In this document: positions 31,806 through 42,811 of the stretch, one piece after another | Layout of the letters: the number at the start of each line of letters is the position of its first letter | Numbering within the stretch: the stretch's first letter is position 1 | DNA from: Daldinia sp. FL1419 | Taxonomy: Eukaryota > Ascomycota > Sordariomycetes > Xylariales > Hypoxylaceae | Assembly (NCBI GenBank): GCA_025201765.1 | Contig: MU623531.1 | Location: forward strand, 1 to 50,814 | Direction: 5' to 3' | Length of the DNA: 50,814 nucleotides | Translations under genes and position numbers: made by a program | Notes under the pieces: generated by a model | The model's input: the letters and a program-made list of their open reading frames with translations, nothing else | Databases searched by the model: none | What the model was told of the DNA's origin: nothing

Positions 31806-34015
31806 TCGATACAAACCAGCCCCGAGAACCCTCCGGTACCAGGCACGATATATCTATAGAGCACCTAGAACGCTTGTTATCAGTGGGTTTTCGGATAGGA
31901 AGGCCGACTATCGTTCTCCGACCCCGGTTAGGTGGTCGAACGGTGATGGTTCTGTAACACGATTTGCGGCTCAAGGCGGATGACTTGCAGCCGGGGCACC
32001 TTAAAAAAACACCATGCCCTATGTACCATATACGGCATTCACATGAATAGATCTCTGTTCTTCAACTCTTCAAACAGACCCACTTTCTTATTTATACTGA
32101 GATGCTTCTTATCAACGAAACGTAATACTTGAGGTTTCTGGTAAGTACACATGAGGTCTATATATGCAAATGAGTTTCGTTTCGTGGGTATAATGTGTTG
32201 GTGTACAAAGCTGTGCCGACCAAAGCTACTATTTGAGCCGCCTGCGTGCATATGTACGATCTATACCTTATTAAACTCCCGGTCACTTATTTGCCCTTGT
32301 AATTTGTCGATATCGTATGATGAGGTATATAAGATTGCATTAGTTACATAATTACCGACAACTCTCATAGCCGCAGCGACATATAATAACTATGCGAACC
32401 GGAAAAGTAATAATAGTTAGTTATTCGTAGTTGAACTTAGGAAATAGTAAGTCATGACACAACTCGAAGTTCTATAGGTTAGTTACCTACCTATATATAG
32501 GTCAGCTTAATATGTTTAACTTCGGCTTGCCGCAAGAAGTATCTACTTAGGTACTTGAATGGTGATACCGTACATAGGTAGTAGAGCGCACAAGTTCAAA
32601 GTCTAGATTCGCGCTGTAGATCTTATTTCGGTATTTAATTTGTATTATAACCCTCTTTAAGGCGTGCTGCATATCATCCCTAGTAATATGCAGCCGAATC
32701 ACACAAGAACGTCTTGCGAGAAAAAAATATCGCCGAAACAGACGACATACCACCAAACATTGAAAATGGACCGATTATGTATGTGATATGTGGTCACTTG
32801 AAAATGGGTTACCTATGGGTGTATGTATGATTTATGTCCGATTGTACTTTTTTTATGTAGGGTACAAATACCTAAAGGCATAAAACCGTTGAGACTCGAA
32901 GAGAGTTAAGGTTGCGTTACACGGGAACGTGGACCAAAAACGGTATGTACCCCCATGCCGTGGTCCAATCAGAACGCTGGAGAAGACCGTTTAGAGACAT
33001 TACTAGCCGGAGCTGAAACATTGAAACCCTACTGCTGCTACTTGGCTAGGTTAAACTCCCTTACCTCCCCTTACTTCAGGCGTACCTTTGCTCGCTAGCG
33101 ATATGATCCCAAGATTTAGTGGACTCTTTTTCAGGGACGAGGCCCCTAAAGCTTGACAGGATCTTAGCAGAACCGGGACATTTACTATGTATTCGTGATG
33201 CCCACCCATTAGAGTTATGTTTTAAGGCCTTTTGCGTTTAGCTTCACGATAACACCTTTCGATCGGGTCATGTAATCCCTGACGGGCCTCGTAATATTTT
33301 ATATTACTACTAACTACCGTTTAAGCGGTAAACTTAAACTGCCGTGCATCGTACATAGTATCGTACATCCCTTTTTTTCCAAACTTCTTTTCTTTCTCTA
33401 GTGTATGTAGTATATGTGAGACTGGCTGGGACGGTACAATAACACGAGACTCGCAGGACGGGTTGGGGGCAAGTTTCTCCAAATGCCATAGCTCGGGTTA
33501 TTGTCCAAATCTAAGCCACCACGGTGCTAATGGTTGTACACCTTGCCTTTCGTTAAACTAACTTCACTCTTTTCATCTTATCCCGTCTTTTCTTCCCTTT
33601 TTACTCCATCTTAACTAATAATATCCCCACACAATGCCAATTTGAGGGTCCGCCTAAAGTTTCGATTATCGAAGGCGTCGCGAATAATCTCTCTTTTGCA
33701 GCCATACGTACAAGTCAGCTGAGCTGGCTGGCTGAACTTGGAGGATCGACGCGCGGGGCGTACATACGGCGGAATTCGGCTAGCCGAGAAATCAAAATTT
33801 AAGAAATCGACCGGAACGAAGGAATATCCAATCTGCTTTTTGGTTCGTCGCCTTAGGTAATACTAAAGTAAAAGGTACAGTACATACCTACCTTTAAGGA
33901 CCTTTTTACCCAGCCCGAGCCGAGCCTAGGCCAAACCTTAAAGAAAGCCGCAAAGCCGCAAAGCCACCCCCGAAGCGCCCGCGGGACGGAAACGCAGAGG
34001 AAGGAAACGCGCACG
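31806..34015. other. Intergenic stretch, no supported gene
   Basis: No gene, tRNA or transposon end can be supported. Positions 32470-32490 and 32545-32580 carry TACCTA/TAGGTA words. The last 600 bases (33400-34015) are probably the promoter and leader of the transporter gene. Confidence 0.5.
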
Positions 34016-36035
34016 ATGTCTCGCAGCACCAGCAGCCGCAAGTCATCCACCTCGGAAGCGGCCGGTGTCGTAACGGTTTCGACACCTGCTGCGATCTTCG
34101 ACGACGAAGCTGTTAAGAAGGCTCGCGACGAGTACGCCCTTAATCCCATCGGCACTGGTTCATCAGGAAAGTCGTCTCGTATCAAGGGAGGCCATTTACG
34201 GCTCGCTTCTAACTCAACCGACGACGAGGACGACAACGCTGCTGCGGCGCGCATTGGCGCGGGTCAGCCGCGCAATGCGGGTACTTCTTCCATCGAGAAT
34301 GGCGATACTGTCACGTACAAGGTGTACAAGCGCCGGTGGTTCGGTCTCTTGCAGCTAACACTGCTCAATATCATTGTTAGTTGGGACGTAAGTTTACCGC
34401 TTTTTCTTTTTCTTTTTTTCGTTTCGGCCGGCCGGGCACACTATTACGACAAAACCCAAGGAGAGACAGCTTGCGCACCTCAAGAGAGAGATATAAGTAG
34501 CCGCCTGTATACCTATATAACCTCCTCCGAAAAATGGGGACTTCAAAGATCCTACCAATCGGTAGTTGACCTCTCTCCTCACCGTTCGTCTTTTTCATAC
34601 CGCAGCCTTGCCTTGGCAGGACGCCGTATCACGGCAGCGGCACATTATTGTTACCTATGTGTTGCCCTGTCATACCCACCTAGCCAACCCGGACTATTGA
34701 CTATGACGTGAGAATCTGACTGACGATCTATAACATAATATCTAGTGGCTGACCTTCTCCCCGGTCTCTCAAAATGCAGCTACTTTCTACAACACCACTG
34801 AGTCTGCTGTCAACTGGTACTCGACGGGGTTTCTGTTCGCCTTTGTGGTTATTTTCCCGGTTACTATTTACGCCCTGCACTGGGGTCCTAAGCCGTCTAT
34901 TATCGCAGCCGCGGTCTTGATTCTTGTCGGTAATTGGATCCGGTATGCTGGGTCGTATTCCCGCGATGGAGGAAAGTACGGTGTCGTTATGTTCGGCCAG
35001 ATCTTGACGGGGCTCGCCCAGCCGTTCGTGCTAAGTGCCCCCACTAGGTACTCGGATATGTGGTTCACGGATAGGGGCCGTGTGGCCGCTACCGCACTGG
35101 CTAGTTTGGCGAATCCGTTCGGAGCCGCGCTAGGGCAACTAATTGTGCCGTTTATGGTCACGGAACCGGCTGATATCTCTAATGCAGTACTCTACGTCGC
35201 CATCATTGTGCGTCCCCCACCCGCTCCCGCTCGGTCTATATTATATCGTCGTGCTAACTAACCATAGTCCTCCGTCGCCTCCATCCCTTCCTTCTTCATC
35301 CCCGCCGAACCCCCCACTCCCCCCGGACCATGGTGTGACACGCCCAAAGCCTCGCTCCGCTCCTCCCTGAAGCTTCTCAAGTCCGTCGAGATCTGGCAGA
35401 TTCTCATCCCTTACGCCATCTACGTCGGCTTCTTCAACAGCATCTCCACCCTGCTCAACCAAATCATGATGCCCTACGGCTTCACCTCCGACGACGCCGG
35501 TATCGCCGGAGCCCTGCTCATCGTTGTTGGGCTTGTCGCGGCCGCTATCTGCAGCCCTATCCTCGACCGTACCAAGGCTTTTCTCCTCGCCATCAAGGTC
35601 GCCGTGCCGCTCATCGCGCTGTCGTATCTTGTGTTTATCTGGATGCCCGGAACACGTAACTTAGCCGGTCCGTACGTCGTTCTTTCGGTTCTAGGCGCGG
35701 CGAGTTTTTCGTTGTTGCCGGTTGCCCTGGAGTTCTTGTGCGAGTTGGGTCACCCGATGAGTCCGGAGATCACATCGACGATTGCGTGGGCCGGAGGACA
35801 GTTACTCGGTGGGATATTCGTTATTATCAGCGATGCCTTGAAAGCGGGCGAACAAGCCGACCCGCCGTTCCATATGTACAACGCGTTGGTATTCACGGCG
35901 GTCGTGTCCCTGGTTTCGGTGGTACCGGTTATGGCGTTGGGTATGTTTGGGCGCGCGGATAAGTTGGCCATTAGACGTATGGGGAGCAGCGAGAGTGAGG
36001 ATAGCGCGCAGAGCGGAAACGGCAGTTCTGTGTAA
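34016..36035 (+). CDS. MFS transporter of the SLC49/FLVCR type
   Basis: Three exons (34016-34387, 34746-35207, 35268-36035) encode 533 residues; the introns are 358 and 60 nt, both phase 0. About 100 Ser/Thr-rich residues precede the first membrane helix (WFGLLQLTLLNIIVSWDWLTF, across the first splice). The loop and helices around GLAQPFVLSAPTRYSDMWF and RGRVAATALASLANPFGAALG resemble the FLVCR/DIRC2 branch of the major facilitator superfamily, whose animal members move choline, ethanolamine or haem. The C-terminal half has six further hydrophobic helices, with a typical break between the halves at TPPGPWCDTP. The substrate in fungi is unknown to me. The protein probably sits in the plasma or vacuolar membrane. 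Confidence 0.88.
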
Positions 36036-37521
36036 TGATGGGGGTTGGGATGATGGGTTATGACGGGTGGGATAACATGTTTTTACGGCCGGACGGATAG
36101 GAGGACGTGGTGCCCTGGTCCGGGAAGCTGGTGGGCGGCTGGTATGATACGACACGCTACGGTATTTAGCGGTAATACAAGACGGAAATTAATTTAAGGA
36201 AGGGGTATTGGGACTCGATCGGGGGAGTCTTTCGGCTCTTATTACCTCACAGTCGTATTTCTCAGCCCGGCCTTGTCGAAAAGACGGTTTCTAGGCTATT
36301 TCTATTTCACTATACAAACCAGTTCACGGGCGACGAGCATGGGAGTATGGGGGCTAGTATCCATGTGTTCATACGTAAGTACTTATGCTTTATATTATTA
36401 GTAGTAGTGTGTTAGTATTGCATCTATACCCGTATTACGACTAATGGCTTTTCTCTTGCTCTTGTTCTTGCTTATAAGACATGTACCGAGTTGTAAAAAA
36501 TGGATATCAGGTAAGTATTTACCACTGATAACTAGGTAACTAAAAACACATATTTTGTGCTGAGCGAAGATTATTCACAAAGCTTAAATAGTTTACAGAA
36601 GCCTAATAAATCTTGTAAGTCTTACAATAACCATCTCCGTATATACCTAGGTAGGTATCTGAATCATAAAACTTCGAATGCTCGGGGGAGGGGAAGGGGT
36701 AGCTAGGTACGTATATCTGTCCATACTTTTCCAAAGGTATTCCTCTCAGACTTATGAAGTCCGGATGGTCTTTACTCGTAGTGACTTTGATATACGGCTC
36801 GTGGCGCGGCTATCTATAGCAGTAAGACCATGTCTCTGACCTAGTCCGCTGTGTGGCATACCAATCCCACAATGCCTTCGCCCCTGTATTGATGTTATTC
36901 AGCGGACCCCCGAAATAGTGGCATAATAAAAGCTCAATGAAGTGGTTGTTGCAAGAGACACGGGTGGATTCTCTTACCATGTAACTCGCTCTTATTAGTA
37001 TAACCAAATCGAATTAACCGTTATGGCTTTGGGGGAAAACGCAGAAATTAAATGGACAGGTTTCCCTTCATCGAGTAGATGTTAAATTTTTGTTTTTGTT
37101 TTTTATTCTCTAATATATCATGTGAAAGCCTTACCTAGGTAGGTATCATTAAGCAAATCCTCATATTAGCCGTATACTTACTCTAACGGTATATCAATAT
37201 ATTTCAACCGGATCCGTATTTCGGATTTTCCCGATTGCTGAAGGGGGTTATCGCGCACAGCAGGCCGCCACCTAGGAAATCGTCGCTTAGGGAGTCACTA
37301 CCTAACGGGTGGCCCCAAGGCTTCTTCTGTATTTAAGTGGTGCGAGGTAAGCATGTTAAAGGTAATATTAATGTAGTGATAAACTTATTAGTCGCCCATT
37401 AAGGGTTCGGGGTATATAATAAGATACCCAAGGGCAGGTAGTGGAGGTAGGTAATTAGAAACATTCTCCTTTTCAGGCGTCACGCAATGCTCCCCCTTTT
37501 AACGCCACATTATCCATCCCT
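36036..37521. other. Convergent 3' regions, no gene
   Basis: This region lies between the stop codons of two genes that face each other. No gene is seen. The 16-base word TACCTAGGTAGGTATC occurs twice, at 36644-36659 and 37132-37147. The stretch 37080-37120 is T-rich. Confidence 0.55.
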
Positions 37522-38997
37522 CTACTTCTTCTCGCCAAGAGCCTCTTCCCAAGCAATCCTCAGTCTCTCAAGTTCGGCCCAACACTTTCGTCCATCCTCT
37601 TCGAATTCCTCTCTCTTCTCCTCTGTCAAGTCCTCGGCATCCCATTTACGCCCCCTAAGTTTATGCAATACTCCTGGTGTAGGATCGCGCTTTAGCTTCT
37701 CGCGGTCTTCCACTACGCCTTCCCAGCCCCAGCCGTCGACTTCCGCTTTCTTGGGCATAACACGACCTGACCGCGTCGCACAAGTGCCCCATTTTACACG
37801 TTCGGCGTTGAGCTCATCGAGGGAGTCCTGGTCTGCAAGAGCCAGCCAGGTCGCTGCGCAGGCGCCAAGGTACGGCTCTACCGGATGCCAGGCGGAGCCA
37901 AGCCAACGTGCGAGGTACATGGCGGCGTAGTAACCCCAGTAGAGGATCCAATTGAGCGGGAAAAGCGGCGTGCAAACTACGCCGGGGTGGGAGACATAGA
38001 AGCGTGGCTTGATAGGCTTGTCGGCGGCGGCGGGAGAGGAAAAGTATGATGAAGATACTTTTTTTACGGTAGGAAGATCCTCGGTTAGGCAGAGGAGATC
38101 AGTTATGCGTTTGCTGCTCTCGTAGGGGGGCTTATATTGCAGCGCTTGGAAATCGTCGAAGCTGAGATGTTCGTGCCCGGCGTCTATAGTACTCGTCCAA
38201 ATAACTCGGGCCCGGGGTTCGCTGGGCTGTGAGCGACTTAGCAGTGGTAAGAGCTCGTGCGCGAGGATATAGTGCCCAAAGACATTAGCGCAGAAGACTT
38301 CGGCCAAGTCAGGTGGCGGCGTCTTCAGATCGGCAGCCGAGTCCCCAAGTAGTTTCTTTTTGTCGAGCGTGGCAGCAGGCAAAGCCTTCTTGAAAATGGG
38401 AAACGTACAGGACTGTACGAGCCCAACTTGTATGAATTGTTTTGCAAATAGACACCAATCTAGACCAGACCAACCACCGATACCTGCATTGAAGACGGTA
38501 ACATCGAGACGGGGTATTTTCACATCCTTAATTTCGCCAGTTGGATCGTTCACTGTGCTATGCACCAATTGCTTCGCGGCGGCATATATTGACCGTAGGT
38601 TGCATAAGTCGACTTGAATGCTGAGGATGTGGACTCGAGAAATAGCGGTCTGGGGGTCATAATCGTGGCCTGCTCGCGACCGAAGCTGCTGTGATGTCTT
38701 GGCTGTCTTCCTCAAGTGAGCGCGCAGAGAGAGGATGGTATCTCGAGACTTGGAAACGGAGCGGGTCGTAGGTATAAGAATTAGATGCGAGGATAAGGAT
38801 CGCGAGGCGAGAAACTCGTCGATTATTCGTTGGCCGGTACCGAGACCGACGCCACTACATAGTCCTTCGTCTAAGATACAGTACTCCTAGGTGTGAAATT
38901 CCCACGTGGCAGAAGAAAGCGCATACCTATTAGCTCCTGTGAGCAAGACGAAGAACTGTTCGTGACTCGCGGCCCCTGCCCACGGTGGAGACGCCAT
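37522..38997 (-). CDS. ERG27: 3-keto-steroid reductase of ergosterol synthesis
   Basis: Two exons (38997-38927 and 38854-37522; intron 72 nt) encode 467 residues. The splice join creates the Rossmann motif LLTGANSGVGLGTG of short-chain dehydrogenases. NAGIGGWSG, the Ser of VIWTSTIDAG and the Tyr/Lys pair of YESSKR supply the NAG motif and catalytic triad. RFYVSHPGVVCTPLF and the later WILYWGYYAAMYLARWLGS segment match Erg27/HSD17B7, in which that segment sits on the ER membrane. The enzyme reduces the C3 ketone during C4 demethylation with Erg25, Erg26 and Erg28; it is the target of the fungicide fenhexamid in some fungi. The length is somewhat above the family's, owing to a charged C-terminal tail (EEKREEFEEDGRK). 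The N-terminus fits a start at 38997. Confidence 0.92.
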
Positions 38998-40625
38998 CGT
39001 CGGCTAGGTTGGGCACTTTTCGAGTACTTTTTTACCCAAGTAGAGTGAGCGAAGTATTAGTAAGTAAATCGGCGCAGATGTACGAAACGTATGGCGATAA
39101 TTATGTATAAATTGGGTAATATTTTTGCTTGTTCCTCCCTGTTGACACGCGGTGCGACTGCGAGTAATTAGGCAATATAGATGGAATTAAGGCGGTCAAA
39201 ACGGGCGAAATCTACCGAAAAACCAAGACCCTGAACACTCAGGCAGTTCAGATTAACGAAGGTGGAGCGATGGGCGTACGGGATCAGGTGGAGTCCCGCA
39301 GCGTCGCATTGCAATTGTGAGCGTACTTCCCGAGCATGATTCCATCTTGGAAAATAGTCAGTTCATGCTACGACTTTTAGGTCTAACCGGTTAGGTCGTT
39401 CCAGGTTTGGGCGAATCATTTTAGAATGGGAATACAGCGATTTAGGCGCATTGCATAGAAACGTCTTATTGGGTAATGATTGCAAAGGTTTGGAAAGAGG
39501 GAGGGTAGGAGAGTACCTACATAGGTACCCATCCGTCAAGTTGACGTTTATTTTCGGTATATCATGTAATCCATGCGATCTATTATTTATCTGTACGTCA
39601 TTACCCAGATAGTGCAAGTAAGTTTAGCATGTACTATTCATTTCGCGTGTAACACCAACAAGCTAAGCATCTCTAATAAATTCTGTTTCAAGGCTTGGGA
39701 GGATAGCAATTGGCTGTGGATATAGAATTGTAAGACATATCGGTAGTGTACCTACAGCAATGTACGATGCTGCACGAACGGAGCACCGAACCGCCTCGTA
39801 CTGTGTGTTTAGAAATAAGGCGCATTATCAACCTCGGTACGGATCCGTAAGTTCAGCGCCTAGGCGCGCGTAGAATAATTCTAGCCGCCCACTTACACGT
39901 GCTTAGCTCAGGAGTTTATCTGAGAGGTTTTTTTTATGACATGTCTAGTGGCGCTACTGTTTCCGACCTGACTGATATTTCAAGAAGTTGATTAGAAATT
40001 GTTATTATAGTAAGGTCAACAGAGCAAGGTGGAATGAAAAAAAAAATAAAAAAAAAGAACCTTGGGTGGTAATCACAACATATACAGTATAGGGCATGAT
40101 ATGAAATTTAAGGTTGTCAAGGTTTATAAAGTGCTAAGGATCGGATCGCCAGGGAACTACATACTCCTTCCCTTACTGGCTTTTAAAGGACTTGCAGGGA
40201 GATAGGCTGATTCGGTATTAATTCAGTACCACTCAGTACCTCCGTTCAGTAACCGTTCAGTACCGGCCGGACTTGACAGAATTGGGTATTATTAGGTGGA
40301 ACGTTATCTTCATTTCGCTTCCTTCGGCTTGCCTACTCCGTCTTTTTTCTATTTCTATTTAATTCCGTCTGAACCACAACCTCGTAGTCCAAGACATACC
40401 TGCTATCGCTTGCGGCCTTTTATCTTTTAACCAATCCCTGCCTATTAAAAAAGCCATCATTACTCGTTCTGTTACACGAATTCATAACAACATCATTGTC
40501 GAACGATTTGCGCCCTAGTGTGGAATTACCTTCAGCTCGATAAAAACGCGAACGCGGACACATCCGGCTTTCCATAATTTTCGCTCCATCTTCGTTTTGA
40601 CTCCCGACTCGTCAACATTTACAAG
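38998..40625. other. Divergent promoters, ERG27 and small membrane gene
   Basis: No gene is seen between the two divergent starts. An A-rich run lies at 40035-40058. Between 40222 and 40264 the word CAGTA(A)CC occurs four times. I looked for a sterol-response element before ERG27 and found none I would call. Confidence 0.5.
40224..40264 (+). repeat. Four CAGTA(A)CC words in a promoter
   Basis: CAGTACC occurs at 40224, 40234 and 40258, and CAGTAACC at 40247, so the spacing is 10, 13 and 11 bases, about one turn of the helix. They lie some 360-400 bases before the start at 40626. Helical spacing suggests a cluster of binding sites rather than slippage. Confidence 0.6.
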
Positions 40626-41048
40626 ATGAACAAGCTACCAATAGACATCGCCATGACTCGTTTCGCGCATACTCTCCAGACTGGCTTACTACCCGACCAA
40701 GTTTGGACGGTCATTAGCTGGATCGCTTTCTTTTTCGTGCGTCGCAATTCTACTAGTCCTCGCCCCTCCACATTTTACTAACATCTATTTTCCTAGAAAC
40801 TCGCTAGCCTTTCTTTCGCCGTCCCTATCCTTGGCCTGGTTGTCTTCGATTTCTGTCTTTGGATCTGGCGACTGAACAAACCTCAGCCGCAAAACACCTC
40901 ACGATCGAACCGCATCTCGCGCAAGGCTACCGACCAAAGAGTTAACCTAGCAACACCCGTAAATGGCATCGGATCTGCGACGGCTCTAGCTACCAACCCG
41001 ACCTCGAGTCAGAGGCGTACCATTTACTCGGGTCGTATTAGCGATTAG
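40626..41048 (+). CDS. Small membrane protein, 120 residues, unknown function
   Basis: Two exons (40626-40736 and 40797-41048) are joined over a 60-nt intron with GTGCGT, a TACTAAC branch and CCTAG. The join is phase 0 and gives 120 residues. Residues 22-63 are nearly all hydrophobic (VWTVISWIAFFFV, then LASLSFAVPILGLVVFDFCLWIW), enough for one or two membrane passes, with Arg/Lys directly after (RLNKPQ). The tail is polar, Ser/Thr/Asn-rich and ends in RRTIYSGRISD. I do not recognise the family. The consensus intron in the correct phase and the open frame on both sides argue for a real gene. It converges with HOM6, leaving 88 bases between the stop codons. Confidence 0.75.
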
Positions 41049-41136
41049 CCCGGGAATAATGTAGTCCGTTACAACAACTTAATTACGACACCCGTACACA
41101 ATAGAATATAGATTAATTCCTGTATATCTTCCTTGA

Positions 41137-42303
41137 CTACGAAATTTGGGACAGTACTTTGATCAGATCGCTGGTGACCCCCATTGCCGTCACTTCTCCA
41201 CCGGCGCCAGCACCTTGTATGATTAAGGGGTTTGCGCCGTATCGCTTGGTGTAGAAACTAATGATGTTGTCGCTTCCTTTGAGAGCCGCGATCGGGTGCG
41301 ACTTGTCGAATGTCTCGAGCCCGACCTTGACTGCCTTAGTACCCACATCGATGCTGCCCACAAACCTCACTACTTTGCCTTGCTTTTCCGCCGCGGACTT
41401 GGTTTCTTCCATTTGAGAATCGAATTCGGGCAGTCTTTGCAGGAACTCGTCGCCACTCGCGACTGATTCCAGCTCCTTCGGGATCAAGCTCTGCACAGGG
41501 AAGGAAGTGGGGGATTCGACAGGGAGGCCCGCCAATCGGGCGAGTATTGTCAGCTTCCTAGCCACATCAAGCCCGTTGAGATCGTCCCGGGGATCTGGTT
41601 CTGTGTAACCCAACTCCTTCGCCCGCTTGACTTCGGCAGACCATTGGCCACCAGAACCCTCGACCGGAGCGAACGAATTGAAGAGGAAGGACATTGTACC
41701 GCTGAACACACCCTCAATTTTGGTTACCTCATCGCCGGTCTCCACGAGGTCTTTGAGTGTCGAGATAACGGGGAGGCCAGCTCCGACGGAAGATTCGTGG
41801 TACACTTTGGCTCCGGAGGTGGCAGCGGCCGTGAAGATATCCTTCCATAGCTTATACGAACCCGAAAAAGCTTTCTTGTTGGGCGTGACGATACTGATGC
41901 CACGGCTTAGGAAGAGGGGGTAGGTATCCGCGACGTCTTGGGAACTAGTGTTGTCCACAAGAATGACCTTGGATGGTGCCGCAGCTAGGTAATCAGCTAC
42001 CTGGGGCAAGTTCAAGGGTGACTTGGTGGAGGTGCCGAGTTCCTGGAGGACATTTTCAGTGGCTATAGAATATTCGTCGTTGAAAAGAGCCTTCTTGCTT
42101 GTGGAAATGTAGCAAAGACTCAATTTGGGAGTCGGTCGTCTCTTAGACAAAGCCTCGAACTGGGACAGGAAGCATTTGCCAACACCTCCAGCACCTTTAA
42201 ATAATAAATAGATTAGCCAATTGGATCAGTATTCAGTCTCCAATTTCTCAATTCATGCAATCTTACCAATTATAGCAACAAAGACTTTGTTAGTGGCCGC
42301 CAT
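41137..42303 (-). CDS. HOM6: Homoserine dehydrogenase
   Basis: Two exons (42303-42267, 42194-41137; intron 72 nt) encode 364 residues. The join gives KVFVAIIGAGGVGKCFLSQ, the nucleotide-binding loop. ESSVGAGLPVI and IEGVFSGTMSFLFN line the active site. The run ELGYTEPDPRDDLNGLDVARK is the family signature, with the lysine that relays protons to homoserine. The enzyme reduces aspartate semialdehyde to homoserine, the branch point to threonine, isoleucine and methionine, in the cytosol. The C-terminal half (FVGSIDVGTKAVKVGLETF, GAGAGGEVTAMGVTSDL) is complete, and there is no fused aspartokinase, as usual in fungi. It is divergent from the gene at 42812 over 508 bases. Confidence 0.96.
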
Positions 42304-42361
42304 ATTGATCGTGTATTGTTATATGCTTCGAAATAAACACTTGCCCTTCTGCTTATGTGCC

Positions 42362-42394
42362 TAGGTAGGTTAGGTAGGTAGGTAGGTAGGTAGG
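42362..42394. repeat. TAGG tetranucleotide microsatellite
   Basis: About eight TAGG units, interrupted by one extra T at about 42370, end in TAAG units. The array lies in the HOM6 leader or promoter and resembles the TAGG/CCTA words that fill other intergenic stretches here. Confidence 0.9.
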
Positions 42395-42687
42395 TAAGTA
42401 AGTATTTTGCAAGCTTTCGAGCAAAGGACGTGGGGTAATTTTATGTTGACATTTGGCCGATCACGGCTTTCGCGGGGCATTTTCAAGGCCTAAAAGTACA
42501 ATTAAAAGTACAGTTAGAAATACAGCGGATTAAGTGGATCAATTGAGCACGGGAAGCTGCAAGCCTTGTCGGGAACTGACATTTAGCTTAGAAGTAACGT
42601 TAGGTATGTACAATTAGGTACCTCTGTTACGGTATTGTACAATACAAGCTGGCGTCATCCCGCCCTGCCCGCCCTCACCAAACGGCG

Positions 42688-42708
42688 TTAGCCATTAGCC
42701 ATTAGCCA
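42688..42708. repeat. Three TTAGCCA units
   Basis: Three perfect 7-bp tandem units lie 104-124 bases before the start of the CCDC174-like gene. Confidence 0.85.
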
Positions 42709-42811
42709 TTAACTACCTACCTAGCCACTACAACTTTCGACTTTCATATCCCGAAAAATCACAACCCGATCCGCTGAATTTACTAGCTCTCACACGCAAT
42801 CCCCGTTCGAA

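Larger units (their letters stand above)
42304..42811. promoter_or_regulatory. Divergent promoter, HOM6 / CCDC174-like, with TAGG array
   Basis: These 508 bases hold both promoters. A TAGG tetranucleotide array runs from 42362 to about 42394, 60 bases before the HOM6 start. Three TTAGCCA units stand at 42688-42708. I looked for a TGACTCA site of the Gcn4/CpcA type, expected for HOM6, and saw none. Confidence 0.55.
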
